The notes beneath the pieces are model-generated. The model was not told where the DNA came from and did not search any database. It was given only the letters and a program-made list of their open reading frames with translations. Shown one piece after another: positions 1-8,074 of a DNA stretch of 64,000 nt. Location: contig NZ_AP023180.1 of assembly GCF_013426915.1 (NCBI RefSeq), positions 620,001-684,000 of the forward strand, in the 5' to 3' direction. A program made the position numbers and the translations under genes. Source of the DNA: Paraburkholderia sp. PGU19 (GTDB lineage: Bacteria > Pseudomonadota > Gammaproteobacteria > Burkholderiales > Burkholderiaceae). The number at the start of each line of letters is the position of its first letter. The stretch's first letter is position 1.

Positions 1-212
1 CAGCCGCCCGCAAATCGCGCAGAACGGCCATCTGACAGGCTTGTCGCGTGGTCTGTCGCGCGTACTACATGGTTTTCCCTGGTATCCTACAGACGTTTGA
101 GTGATACGATGACCGATGATAAACGCTAAATGAATGTTCGAATTCGCGCATTCATCAGCGACACCACCGGGCAACCTCGGGCCCGGTCTGCACAAAGGAA
201 ATGGAGACAGAC
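1..212. other. Upstream region of the sugar cluster
   Basis: I see no credible gene here. The segment precedes the MFS permease and should hold the promoter of the permease-GH31 genes, but no convincing -35/-10 pair or palindrome stands out. A purine-rich stretch at about 195-207 supplies the ribosome binding site of the next gene. Confidence 0.4.
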
Positions 213-1503
213 TTGAGAACAATCATTGGCCTGCGCTGGTGGATCATCGCGCTCGTGTGCCTCGGGACCATCGTCAACTATCTGTCGCGCAACGCGCTCG
301 GCGTCATGGCGCCAGAGCTGAAGACGTTGCTGCACATGAACACGCAGCAGTACTCGTACGTCGTCGGCGCGTTCCAGATCGGCTACACGATCATGCAGCC
401 GGTCTGCGGGCTGATCATCGATCTGATCGGGCTGCGTCTGGGCTTCGCGCTGTTCGCCTGCCTTTGGTCGGCAACCGGCATGCTGCACGGTCTCGCGAGC
501 GGCTGGCTGTCGCTCGCTGCACTGCGCGGTCTGATGGGTTTGTCGGAAGCCGTCGCGATTCCTGCGGGCATGAAGGTGGTTGCCGAGTGGTTTCCGAATC
601 GCGAGAAGTCAGTGGCTGTCGGCTATTTCAACGCGGGCACGTCGCTGGGCTCGCTGTTCGCGCCGCCGCTGGTCGTGTTTCTGTCGCTGCGCTACGGCTG
701 GCAGAGCGCGTTTGCCGTGACGGGCGCGCTGGGATTCGTGTGGGCGGCGCTCTGGTACGTGTTCTATCGCGCGCCCGCCGACCACAAGCGGATCAGCGAG
801 AAAGAGCGCACGGCCATTGTCGAAGGGCAGACGCCGCCTGCTGCGGACGGCCAGGACAAGCGCCGCATCCGCGAAGTGCTCGGCACGCGCCGTTTTTGGG
901 CGATCGCGCAGGCGCGCTTCTTCGCCGAGCCGGCGTGGCAAACCTTCAGCTTCTGGATTCCCCTTTATCTCGCCACTGAGCGCCACATGGACCTGAAACA
1001 GATCGCGCTGTTCGCGTGGCTGCCGTTCCTCGCACCTCGGCGGTCTGTTCGGCGGTTATCTGTCGCCGTTCCTGATGAAGCGGCTGCGCGTGCCGCTCAT
1101 CTGGTCGCGCATCGTGGGCGTCGTGCTGGGCGCATTCATGATGATCGGTCCGGCGTGCATCGGGCTGGTCGCTTCGCCGTACGAGGCCATTGCGCTGTTC
1201 TGCGTCGGCGGCTTCGCGCACCAGATGATCTCCGCGCTCGTCAACACCCTGGCCGCCGACGTGTTCGAACCCGGCGAAGTCGGCACCGCCGCGGGCTTTG
1301 CGGGCATGGCGGCGTGGATCGGCGGGCTGGGTTTTTCGCTGATGGTGGGCGCGCTGGCCGACAAGATCGGCTACACGCCGCTGTTTGGCGCGCTCGGCGC
1401 GTTCGACCTGATCGGCGCGACGCTGCTGGTGATCCTGATGCGCGGCGTGTCGCGCGACGCCCGTCTGCAACGCGTCGAAAACGGCGCGGGCAGCGCGGCC
1501 TGA
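213..1503 (+). pseudogene. MFS permease (ExuT/ACS-like), frameshifted
   Basis: A 12-TM major facilitator related to hexuronate permeases, expected to import a sugar acid or sugar in the inner membrane. TTG at 213 is the likely start: GGAG lies 6 nt upstream and the product then begins (M)RTIIGLRWW, like E. coli ExuT (MRKIKGLRWY). ATG at 201 is an alternative. The reading frame breaks near 1036. Upstream runs to AWLPFLA; the rest (LGGLFGGYLSPFLM onward) lies in the +1 frame to the stop at 1501-1503. Family members usually read LPFLAADLG here, so 2 or 5 nt appear to be missing. Everything downstream still looks like intact transporter, so the lesion is recent or a sequence error. The GH31 gene follows after 23 nt, suggesting the permease feeds that glycosidase. 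Confidence 0.75.
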
Positions 1504-1526
1504 ACTGACTGACCTGGAAATACATC

Positions 1527-3968
1527 ATGGCTACGTTGAAGAATCGACCGCGGTTTTCCGTCTCCGAACCGCTCGCCGAAACCCCGACCGGGGAAGCCGG
1601 CAATCCGATCGTGTTGTCCGCTGCGGATGGCGCGCGGATCGAACTGTTCGTTCTCGCCGAGGACATCATCCGCGTGCTCGTGCTGCCGACGGGCGAGCTT
1701 CGCGGACCGCGCACCTGGTCGATTGCGCCCGGTCTGGAAGACGTGCCGCTCGATGGCCGCGACCGGCGCGACACGAGCGGCTTCGGCAAAACGGTATTCA
1801 GCGCGACGAGCGACGCGGAACGGCTGGTCGTCGAAACCGCGCAGGTCCGTCTGACGGTCGCGCTGGACGGCGGCTTCTGTTCGTGGGCCATCGCGCGCGA
1901 CGGCGCATGGCATGACGTGATGAACGACCGTAAGACACAGGCGTACAACTTCGGCTGGTGGGACGAGCGCGTCTATCACTATGTCGAGCGGCAGCGCGGT
2001 GAGATGTATGTGGGCCTCGGCGAGCGCGCCGGCACGCTGGACCGCGCGAACCAGCGCTACGAGATGCGCAACATCGACGCGATGGGCTATAGCGCACGCA
2101 GCACGGACCCGCTCTACAAGCACATCCCGTTCTACGTGACGTGGCAGCCGCAAACGTCGATGGGCTTTGGCCTGTTCTACGACACGCTCGCCGACTGCCG
2201 CTTCGACATGGGGCGCGAACTGGACAACTATCACGGCCACTACCGCCATTTCGTCGCCGAGCACGGCGATCTGGACTACTACTTCATTGCGTCGGCGGAT
2301 ACGCCGTTGCACGCGGTGCGGCGCTTCACCTGGCTCACGGGCCGGCCCGCGCTGATGCCGAAGTGGGGCCTGGGCTATTCCGGCTCGACGATGAGCTACA
2401 CCGACGCGCCCGACGCGCAACACAAGATGGGCGAGTTCATCGAGCGCTGCCGCGAGCATGACGTGCTGTGCGATTCGTTCCATTTGTCGTCGGGCTACAC
2501 GTCGATTGGCGCGAAGCGTTACGTGTTCAACTGGAATCACGAGAAATTTCCGGACATCGAAGGTTTCGTGCACGGCTATCTGCGCGAGGGTGTGAAGCTG
2601 TGCGCGAACATCAAGCCGTGCCTGTTGCAGGATCACCCGGCATTCGACGAAGCCGCGAAGGCGGGTCTGCTGATCGAATCCCGCGACGGCGAGCCCGCAT
2701 GGGTGCAGTTCTGGGACGAAGTGGGCGCGTATCTCGACTTCACCAATCCCGCCACGATCGACTGGTGGAAAGCGCGCGTGAAAGACAGTCTGCTGCGCTA
2801 CGGCATTGCATCGACGTGGAACGACAACAACGAGTTTGAAATCTGGACGCCCGACGCGATCGCGCAAGGCTTCGGCGAGCCGTTCCCCGCGCACCAGGCC
2901 AAGGTCCTGCAGACGCAGTTGATGATGCGCGCATCACGCGACGCGCAGCGCGAGCACGCGCCCCGCACGCGGCCATTTCTCGTGTCGCGTTCGGGCGGCG
3001 TCGGCATGCATCGTTATGTGCAGACGTGGTCCGGCGACAACTACACGTCGTGGGAAACGCTGCGCTACAACCTGAAAATGGGCCTCGGCCTCGCGATGTC
3101 GGGCGTGTCGAACAGCGGTCATGACATCGGCGGATTTTCCGGTCCGGCGCCCGAGCCGGAACTGCTGCTGCGCTGGGTCGGGTTCGGCATCTTCCTGCCG
3201 CGTTTCAGCATCCATTCGTGGAACGACGACGGCACCGTCAACGAACCCTGGATGTATCCCGAAGCGACCGAGCAGATCGCCGGCCTCATCAAGTTGCGGT
3301 ATCGGCTGATTCCGTACTTGTACGAACTGCTGTGGCAGTCGCATCGCTCGTACGAGCCGGTTCTGCGGCCGCTGTTCGCGGAGTTCCCCAACGATCCGCG
3401 CTGCCTCGCCGATGGCGACGACATGATGCTCGGTTCGTCGCTGCTCGTTGCGCCTGTCGTGGAGCAAGGGCAGAGCGAGCGCGAAGTGTATCTGCCTGTT
3501 GGCGCGCGCTGGGCGTCTTACTGGAGTGGCGAGGTGTTCGGGGGCGGGCAGGGCGTGACGCTGCCGGCGCCGTTCGAGCAACCCGTGATGCTGCTGCGCG
3601 AAGGCAGTGTCATTCCGTTGAACGTCGCGGATCAGCATTTCGCGCAACCTGCTGACGAGCGTGCGTTCATTGCGCTGCCATTCGAAGGAACCGGCACGGC
3701 GCAAGGCGGGTGCGTCGAGGACGATGGCGAAACGGAAGCATGGCGCGATGGCGTGCAAGGGCGCTGGAATGTCGCAATCGCAAGCGACGCCACCACGCTG
3801 CGTATCGCTATCGACCGTGAAGGGCAGATGCCGTTCGAGCAACACGACGTGCAAGTCAGCCTGCCTTCATCCGAGATCCGCGCCGCCATGTGCACGAACG
3901 GCGAAGTGACCAGTGATTCAATCGTGAACGGCTGGCGCCGACTGACGCTGCGACTCGCGCACTCATAA
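1527..3968 (+). CDS. Glycoside hydrolase family 31 alpha-glycosidase
   Basis: An 813-aa GH31 enzyme that hydrolyses alpha-glucosides or alpha-xylosides with retention. The order is N-terminal beta-sandwich (about 20-230), (beta/alpha)8 barrel (about 255-620), then C-terminal beta domains. The nucleophile motif is STWNDNNEFEIW, with D433 as the likely nucleophile. The acid/base motif is TWSGDNYTSWETL, with D504. There is no signal peptide, so it is cytoplasmic and acts on imported sugar. It sits between an MFS permease and a porin, giving outer-membrane entry, inner-membrane import and hydrolysis in one cluster. The exact substrate cannot be read from sequence. Length and motifs are normal for the family. 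Confidence 0.88.
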   Translation: MATLKNRPRFSVSEPLAETPTGEAGNPIVLSAADGARIELFVLAEDIIRVLVLPTGELRGPRTWSIAPGLEDVPLDGRDRRDTSGFGKTVFSATSDAERLVVETAQVRLTVALDGGFCSWAIARDGAWHDVMNDRKTQAYNFGWWDERVYHYVERQRGEMYVGLGERAGTLDRANQRYEMRNIDAMGYSARSTDPLYKHIPFYVTWQPQTSMGFGLFYDTLADCRFDMGRELDNYHGHYRHFVAEHGDLDYYFIASADTPLHAVRRFTWLTGRPALMPKWGLGYSGSTMSYTDAPDAQHKMGEFIERCREHDVLCDSFHLSSGYTSIGAKRYVFNWNHEKFPDIEGFVHGYLREGVKLCANIKPCLLQDHPAFDEAAKAGLLIESRDGEPAWVQFWDEVGAYLDFTNPATIDWWKARVKDSLLRYGIASTWNDNNEFEIWTPDAIAQGFGEPFPAHQAKVLQTQLMMRASRDAQREHAPRTRPFLVSRSGGVGMHRYVQTWSGDNYTSWETLRYNLKMGLGLAMSGVSNSGHDIGGFSGPAPEPELLLRWVGFGIFLPRFSIHSWNDDGTVNEPWMYPEATEQIAGLIKLRYRLIPYLYELLWQSHRSYEPVLRPLFAEFPNDPRCLADGDDMMLGSSLLVAPVVEQGQSEREVYLPVGARWASYWSGEVFGGGQGVTLPAPFEQPVMLLREGSVIPLNVADQHFAQPADERAFIALPFEGTGTAQGGCVEDDGETEAWRDGVQGRWNVAIASDATTLRIAIDREGQMPFEQHDVQVSLPSSEIRAAMCTNGEVTSDSIVNGWRRLTLRLAHS

Positions 3969-4078
3969 ATTCAACACACGACACCGCCAACAGTTCGCAT
4001 TTTCAATCCACCACCATGTTGCATGGGACGAGAGCAGGGCGTTGAAGCGCCTGCTCCGTCGCAAGGAGACTACAAGCA

Positions 4079-5263
4079 ATGAAGACTTTGAAATGCACGC
4101 GCACGCGTGCAATGGCCCTCTCATGCCTGCCGCTCGCGGGCGCCGTATTTTCGACAGGTGTTTTCGCGCAAAGCAGCGTCACGTTGTACGGCGTCGTCGA
4201 TAACGCATTCAGCTACGTCAGCAATCAGCGCGGCCATTCGAACTTCTACATGAGCCAGGGCAACCTGCAGGCGAGCAAGTTCGGCTTGCTAGGTGCAGAG
4301 GAACTCGGCGGCGGCACGAAAGCGATCTTCCGCCTGGAAAGCGGCTTCAATTCACTGACGGGCGCGCAAAGCAGCGCGGGCAACCTCTTCAACCGGCAGG
4401 CGTACGTCGGTTTGAGCAACGACAAGTACGGCACGGTGACGCTCGGCCGCCAGTACACGCCTTACTTCAACATGGTCGGCGCGCTCGGCCCGACAGGCGT
4501 GCTGACGGGCGCCACGGGCGCGCACCCGGGCGATCTCGACGCGCTCGATACGACGCTCCGTTTCAACAACTCGATCACCTACGCATCGCCGAATATCGCC
4601 GGTCTCACGTTCGCCGCGCAATACGGGCTCGGCGGCGTGCCTGGCAGCGTGACGAACGGCAGCAATCTGAGCGCGGCGTTGCGTTACGACTACCAGTCGT
4701 TCTCGGCCGCGGCGGGCTACGTGAAACTGAAGGACATCACGACGAGCCAGTCGCTCGGCAGCTTCGCGATCAATTCGCCCGTCAACAACGGCTACGCGAG
4801 CGCGAGCAGCACGCAGATGATTGCTGCCGCCGCCCGCTACAACATCAGCGACCTGATGGTCGGCGTGAACTACTCGAACGTGCAATACGCGCCGGGTTCG
4901 CACTCGCTGTTCGCGAGCGAGGCGGTGTTCAACACGTACGGTGCAATCGCGACTTACCGCTTCACGCCGTCGGTGATCGCGGGGATCGGCTATAGCTACA
5001 CGCGCGCAAGCAAGGCGAACGGTATCGATGATCCGGCGCAGTATCACCAGATTTCGCTGGAGCAGACCTACAGCCTGTCGAAGCGCACCACGTTCTACGC
5101 GCTGGAGGCGTATCAACTGGCGCGTGGCAAGTCGCTGATCGCGTCGGGTTCGGGCGTGGCGATCGCGGATGCGGTGGCGGTTGTTGGCGATTCGCAGAAC
5201 ACGACGCCGTCGTCGGGACCGTCGCAGTTCGTTGGCATGGTGGGCATTCGTCACTCGTTCTGA
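4079..5263 (+). CDS. Gram-negative porin (OmpC/Burkholderia type)
   Basis: A 394-aa outer-membrane beta-barrel porin. It has a signal peptide (basic start, hydrophobic core, cleavage after VFA before QSSVTLYG) and the signature SSVTLYGVVDNAF that opens beta-proteobacterial porins. It ends in a C-terminal Phe (VGIRHSF), the outer-membrane sorting signal. The stretch RQAYVGLSNDKYGTVTLGRQYTP (given only as its two ends RQAYVGLSN and VTLGRQY) is the usual conserved strand pair. A GGAG-type ribosome binding site precedes ATG 4079. It follows the GH31 gene in the same direction, separated by 110 nt, and is followed by a terminator. It probably admits the substrate of the GH31 enzyme, but general porins of this family are hard to assign. 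Confidence 0.9.
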   Translation: MKTLKCTRTRAMALSCLPLAGAVFSTGVFAQSSVTLYGVVDNAFSYVSNQRGHSNFYMSQGNLQASKFGLLGAEELGGGTKAIFRLESGFNSLTGAQSSAGNLFNRQAYVGLSNDKYGTVTLGRQYTPYFNMVGALGPTGVLTGATGAHPGDLDALDTTLRFNNSITYASPNIAGLTFAAQYGLGGVPGSVTNGSNLSAALRYDYQSFSAAAGYVKLKDITTSQSLGSFAINSPVNNGYASASSTQMIAAAARYNISDLMVGVNYSNVQYAPGSHSLFASEAVFNTYGAIATYRFTPSVIAGIGYSYTRASKANGIDDPAQYHQISLEQTYSLSKRTTFYALEAYQLARGKSLIASGSGVAIADAVAVVGDSQNTTPSSGPSQFVGMVGIRHSF

Positions 5264-5320
5264 CCACGTCGTCATTGAACACGGCAAGCGATTCGCGGCG
5301 ATTCGATTCATCACGACTTG

Positions 5321-5361
5321 ACGCCGGGCGTCGCGACATTGCGACGGCCCGGCGTTTCTTT
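5321..5361 (+). terminator. Rho-independent terminator of the porin gene
   Basis: ACGCCGGGC (5321-5329) pairs with GCCCGGCGT (5347-5355). An inner GTCGC/GCGAC extension lies between them, and TTTCTTT follows. It closes the sugar cluster 58 nt after the porin stop. Confidence 0.8.
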
Positions 5362-5533
5362 GTCCGCTGTGCGGACATGCGCGAAGGAATGTGCATGTTC
5401 GACAGCGTGAAGGGCGTCCACGTTTGCCGGGCGTCGGGCGGCAGCATTTCATCATCGGCGAGTCTCACGCGACCTGCCCAGTTCCCGGCAATTCCCTGTC
5501 TTAACGATTCACGCAACACCCCTTCATATCAAT

Positions 5534-5562
5534 TGCGCAAAAGCCTGTATGAATATACAGTA
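5534..5562 (+). promoter_or_regulatory. LexA (SOS) box over a promoter
   Basis: CTGT-ATGAATAT-ACAG at 5545-5560 is an exact CTGT-N8-ACAG LexA operator, and the flanking bases (GC before, TA after) extend the match to the enterobacterial consensus. A possible -35 TTGCGC (5534-5539) and -10 TACAGT (5556-5561) place the operator over the -10, the usual repressing position. The first downstream start is 5593, and dinB is the third gene. Confidence 0.85.
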
Positions 5563-5592
5563 TCGGCGTGCGATTCAAGAGGAGCGTGCGTC

Positions 5593-5862
5593 ATGGAAAT
5601 GCGTGTGCATCAACCCGCCGGTCATCCGATGCCGGAGATCGCGGCATTTGTTGCGGACCTGAAGCCGGCGTTCGGCGAGTGGGAAATCGACGAGGCGATC
5701 CGTCGCGGCAAGGCGGGCGAGCCGACGTTCTATGCATGCGAGAATGGCCGGTCGGTCGGCACGGCGCGCCCGGCAGTGACAGACGCTTTCGCGCACGATC
5801 CTGCGCACGTCCAGGCAAGCGAAGCCCGTCAGGAAATTCCAGGCAAGGAGAGTGAGCGATGA
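5593..5862 (+). CDS. SOS-cassette hypothetical protein, 89 aa
   Basis: I do not recognise a family. The product is cytoplasmic, acidic to neutral, and starts MEMRVHQPAGHPMPEIAAF. A central segment (FVADLKPAFGEWEIDEAIRR) looks like a compact helical fold, and the C-terminus is polar. ATG 5593 is chosen because it lies just downstream of the LexA box with AAGAGGAG before it. The open frame extends further upstream, but that start would lie before the operator. Its stop overlaps the next start by 4 nt (ATGA), so the two are translationally coupled. The position implies induction by DNA damage together with dinB. Confidence 0.7.
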   Translation: MEMRVHQPAGHPMPEIAAFVADLKPAFGEWEIDEAIRRGKAGEPTFYACENGRSVGTARPAVTDAFAHDPAHVQASEARQEIPGKESER

Positions 5863-6164
5863 AGGCAGGTCGTCTGTGCGTCGGGCTGATTGCGCTGGTT
5901 TTGACTTCTGCGGCGCACGCGGAAAAGTACGTCGAAATCTGGAATCCGCCGGAAGCGCGTGGTCATTCTGCCGCCCCGGCCGTGCAAAAGCCGCTGCGTC
6001 CGCATGCGCAAAAGCCGGCGGCGCCACGGCTTGCGAGGAAGGTCACCGAGCCGGGCAACGTACAGGCGGATCACGGCGCTTCGCCGGTGGTGGCGACAAA
6101 GCGCCCCGGCAACCGGAGCATTCCGCGCAAGATCGGTCCGGATGGCAACGTGTTTCGTGTCTAA
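5859..6164 (+). CDS. SOS-cassette secreted small protein, 101 aa
   Basis: Unrecognised family. A clear signal peptide (MKAGRLCVGLIALVLTSAAHA) would release a basic, proline- and alanine-rich periplasmic protein beginning EKYVEIWNPPEARG. The rest is low complexity (repeats of QKP and RP) and ends GPDGNVFRV. It overlaps the preceding gene by 4 nt. Being second in a LexA-controlled operon with a translesion polymerase is odd for an exported protein. It could be carried along by operon history or act in the envelope during DNA damage. No stop-restart or frameshift is visible. 160 nt separate it from dinB, so dinB may also have its own promoter. Confidence 0.68.
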   Translation: MKAGRLCVGLIALVLTSAAHAEKYVEIWNPPEARGHSAAPAVQKPLRPHAQKPAAPRLARKVTEPGNVQADHGASPVVATKRPGNRSIPRKIGPDGNVFRV

Positions 6165-6324
6165 CCGATGTGGGAAGGTGGCGGGTGCGTCAATCCTTGC
6201 GGCGCGGGCGACTTGCTAAACTGCTTGTCCTTGTCCGCTGCGGCTTAAGTGGGCGACGCCGGCAGAATAATTTGGCGTCGCGCACCCCAACCCCAGTCCT
6301 TCCTCGCAAACCGCATCACGCAAC

Positions 6325-7479
6325 ATGAGTGTCATCGTCCGCCGTATCGCGCATCTCGACATGGACGCGTTCTACGCATCCGTCGAATTGCTGCGCTATC
6401 CGGAGTTGCGTGGGAAACCGGTGGTGATCGGCGGCGGGCGCAACGCGATACCGGAGACCTTGCCTGACGGCACGCGCCGTTTTGCGAAGCTGAAGGACTA
6501 CGCGGGCCGCGGGGTCGTCACGACGTCGACCTACGAGGCGCGCGCATTCGGCGTGTTCTCGGCAATGGGCATGATGAAGGCCGCGCAACTCGCGCCGGAC
6601 GCGATCCTGCTGCCGACCGACTTCGATTCCTACCGCCACTACTCGCGTCTCTTCAAGGCGGAAGTGGCGAAGTTCACGACGCGTATCGAAGATCGTGGAA
6701 TCGACGAAATCTATATCGACCTCACGGACATACCGGGCGATGCCGCCGACATCGGCTCGCGCATCAAGCAAGCCGTGCATAGCGCAACGGGCCTGACGTG
6801 TTCGATCTGCGTCGCGCCGAACAAACTGCTCGCGAAGATCGGCTCCGAGCTGGACAAGCCGAACGGTCTCACCATCCTGACGCCCGAAGACATTCCCACG
6901 CGCATCTGGCCGCTCGCTGCGCGGAAGATCAACGGCATCGGACCGAAGGCGAGCGACCGGCTGGCTGCGCTCGGTATCAACACGGTCGGCGATCTGGCGC
7001 ATGCGGCGCCGGATCTGCTGCAGGCCAACTTCGGCCTCAAGTACGCCACGTGGCTCACGCACGTCGCGCAGGGCAGCGATGAGCGTCCTGTCGTCGTCGA
7101 ATCCGAGCCGAAGTCGATGAGCCGCGAGACGACGTTCGAACGCGACCTGCATCCGCGCCATGACCGGCCCGCGCTGTCGGAATCGTTCACGCGCCTGTGC
7201 GTGCGCGTCGCGGAAGACCTGCAGCGCAAGGGCTACGTCGGACACACGATCGGCATCAAGCTGCGCTTCGACGACTTCTCCACCGTCACGCGCGATCTGA
7301 CCATTCCCGCCGCGACGTCGGACGCAGCGGCGATCCGGCGTGCCGCGACCGAGTGCCTGAAACGCGTCGCACTGACACGCAAGCTGCGGCTGCTCGGCGT
7401 GCGTGTGAGCGGGCTCTCGCTGGCGAGCGAGCAGGCGCCGCCGCTGCCCATACAAGCCGAACTGCCATTCACGGCTTGA
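6325..7479 (+). CDS. dinB: DNA polymerase IV (Y-family)
   Basis: A 384-aa translesion DNA polymerase. The palm motif HLDMDAFYASVE carries the first catalytic Asp (D12), and RGIDEIYIDL carries the second acidic pair (D127/E128). Helix-hairpin-helix elements follow (KINGIGPKASDRLAALGI). The little-finger domain occupies about 235-345. The C-terminus QAELPFTA fits a beta-clamp binding peptide. Compared with E. coli Pol IV there is an insertion of roughly 18-20 residues between VVIGGG and RGVVTTSTYEAR (about residues 32-52), a feature of some DinB lineages. It lies downstream of a LexA box and two small genes, so SOS control is likely. It is convergent with the DUF2917 gene. Confidence 0.92.
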   Translation: MSVIVRRIAHLDMDAFYASVELLRYPELRGKPVVIGGGRNAIPETLPDGTRRFAKLKDYAGRGVVTTSTYEARAFGVFSAMGMMKAAQLAPDAILLPTDFDSYRHYSRLFKAEVAKFTTRIEDRGIDEIYIDLTDIPGDAADIGSRIKQAVHSATGLTCSICVAPNKLLAKIGSELDKPNGLTILTPEDIPTRIWPLAARKINGIGPKASDRLAALGINTVGDLAHAAPDLLQANFGLKYATWLTHVAQGSDERPVVVESEPKSMSRETTFERDLHPRHDRPALSESFTRLCVRVAEDLQRKGYVGHTIGIKLRFDDFSTVTRDLTIPAATSDAAAIRRAATECLKRVALTRKLRLLGVRVSGLSLASEQAPPLPIQAELPFTA

Positions 7480-7517
7480 GCGACGACACCCGCGCGCGCA
7501 TCCCCCACGCCACAGCT

Positions 7518-7859
7518 TCAGCTTCGCCGAAACCGCGCGCCGTTCAAGCGGCCAACCGAAACGAGCCAGCGCCCGATCGTCGCGACCATCGACCGTCCGC
7601 GCGGACCCGCGTCGATCTGCGCAATCGCGGCACGCTGCCCGGTTGCGAGGACTTCCACGAACGCTTCATACGGCAGCACATGGCGCTCGCCTTCGCAAAG
7701 GACGACCGACACCTTGGGCGCGTCGCCAAGCAGCCAATCCAGCGATGCATCGCGGTAGCTCACCCGCAGCGTGCCTTCCAGCGCGACGATCGCGCTGCCG
7801 CATTTGAACCAGCCGGCGTGAATCTGACCAGGGGCGTATCGGTATTCGAAGGGTTTCAT
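7518..7859 (-). CDS. DUF2917 domain protein
   Basis: 113 aa. It resembles the DUF2917 group of small beta-proteobacterial proteins with a cupin-like beta fold: an opening Y-x-PG turn, then GSAIVALEGTLRVSYRD and a later HVLPYEAFVEV. The function is unknown. I take the start at the internal Met MKPFEYRYAPG (7859). A longer form from 7946 is possible, but its extra residues have no family character and neither start has a strong ribosome binding site. It is divergent from the MocR gene, with a palindromic operator in the shared spacer, so the MocR protein may control it. Confidence 0.6.
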   Translation of the reverse strand: MKPFEYRYAPGQIHAGWFKCGSAIVALEGTLRVSYRDASLDWLLGDAPKVSVVLCEGERHVLPYEAFVEVLATGQRAAIAQIDAGPRGRSMVATIGRWLVSVGRLNGARFRRS

Positions 7860-7976
7860 CGAGAACTCGGTCCGAAAGCAGTCAACAGATCGACCCGGCG
7901 ATATCCGAATCGACGGGTCACATGTCGAAAGCGTAAAGACAGCCATCGGACCGCAACAGACTCACACGTTTAGAAT

Positions 7977-7990
7977 CTGTACCGATACAG
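7977..7990. promoter_or_regulatory. Palindromic operator candidate for MocR
   Basis: CTGTA-CCGA-TACAG is a perfect inverted repeat 85 nt before the MocR start. A further half-site CTGTATC occurs at 8032-8038. MocR proteins bind repeats next to their own genes, so autoregulation is likely. The spacer is shared with the divergent DUF2917 gene. Confidence 0.5.
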
Positions 7991-8074
7991 GAACTTTTTT
8001 GTTGCTCTGTTTCCGTCTGAATTTCCACGGTCTGTATCTGGCGATCTATCCACGTAGCAGGCACGATCCGAAGG

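Noticed and set aside
1371..2894. Long minus-strand frames opposite GH31, dinB and others
   Set aside because: High-GC coding DNA leaves long antisense frames open. They are Arg/Ala-rich with no motifs, and the opposite strand has clear protein families.
5275..5592. N-terminal extension of the first SOS-cassette gene
   Set aside because: It would start upstream of the LexA-controlled promoter and reads through the porin terminator. ATG 5593 has the ribosome binding site.
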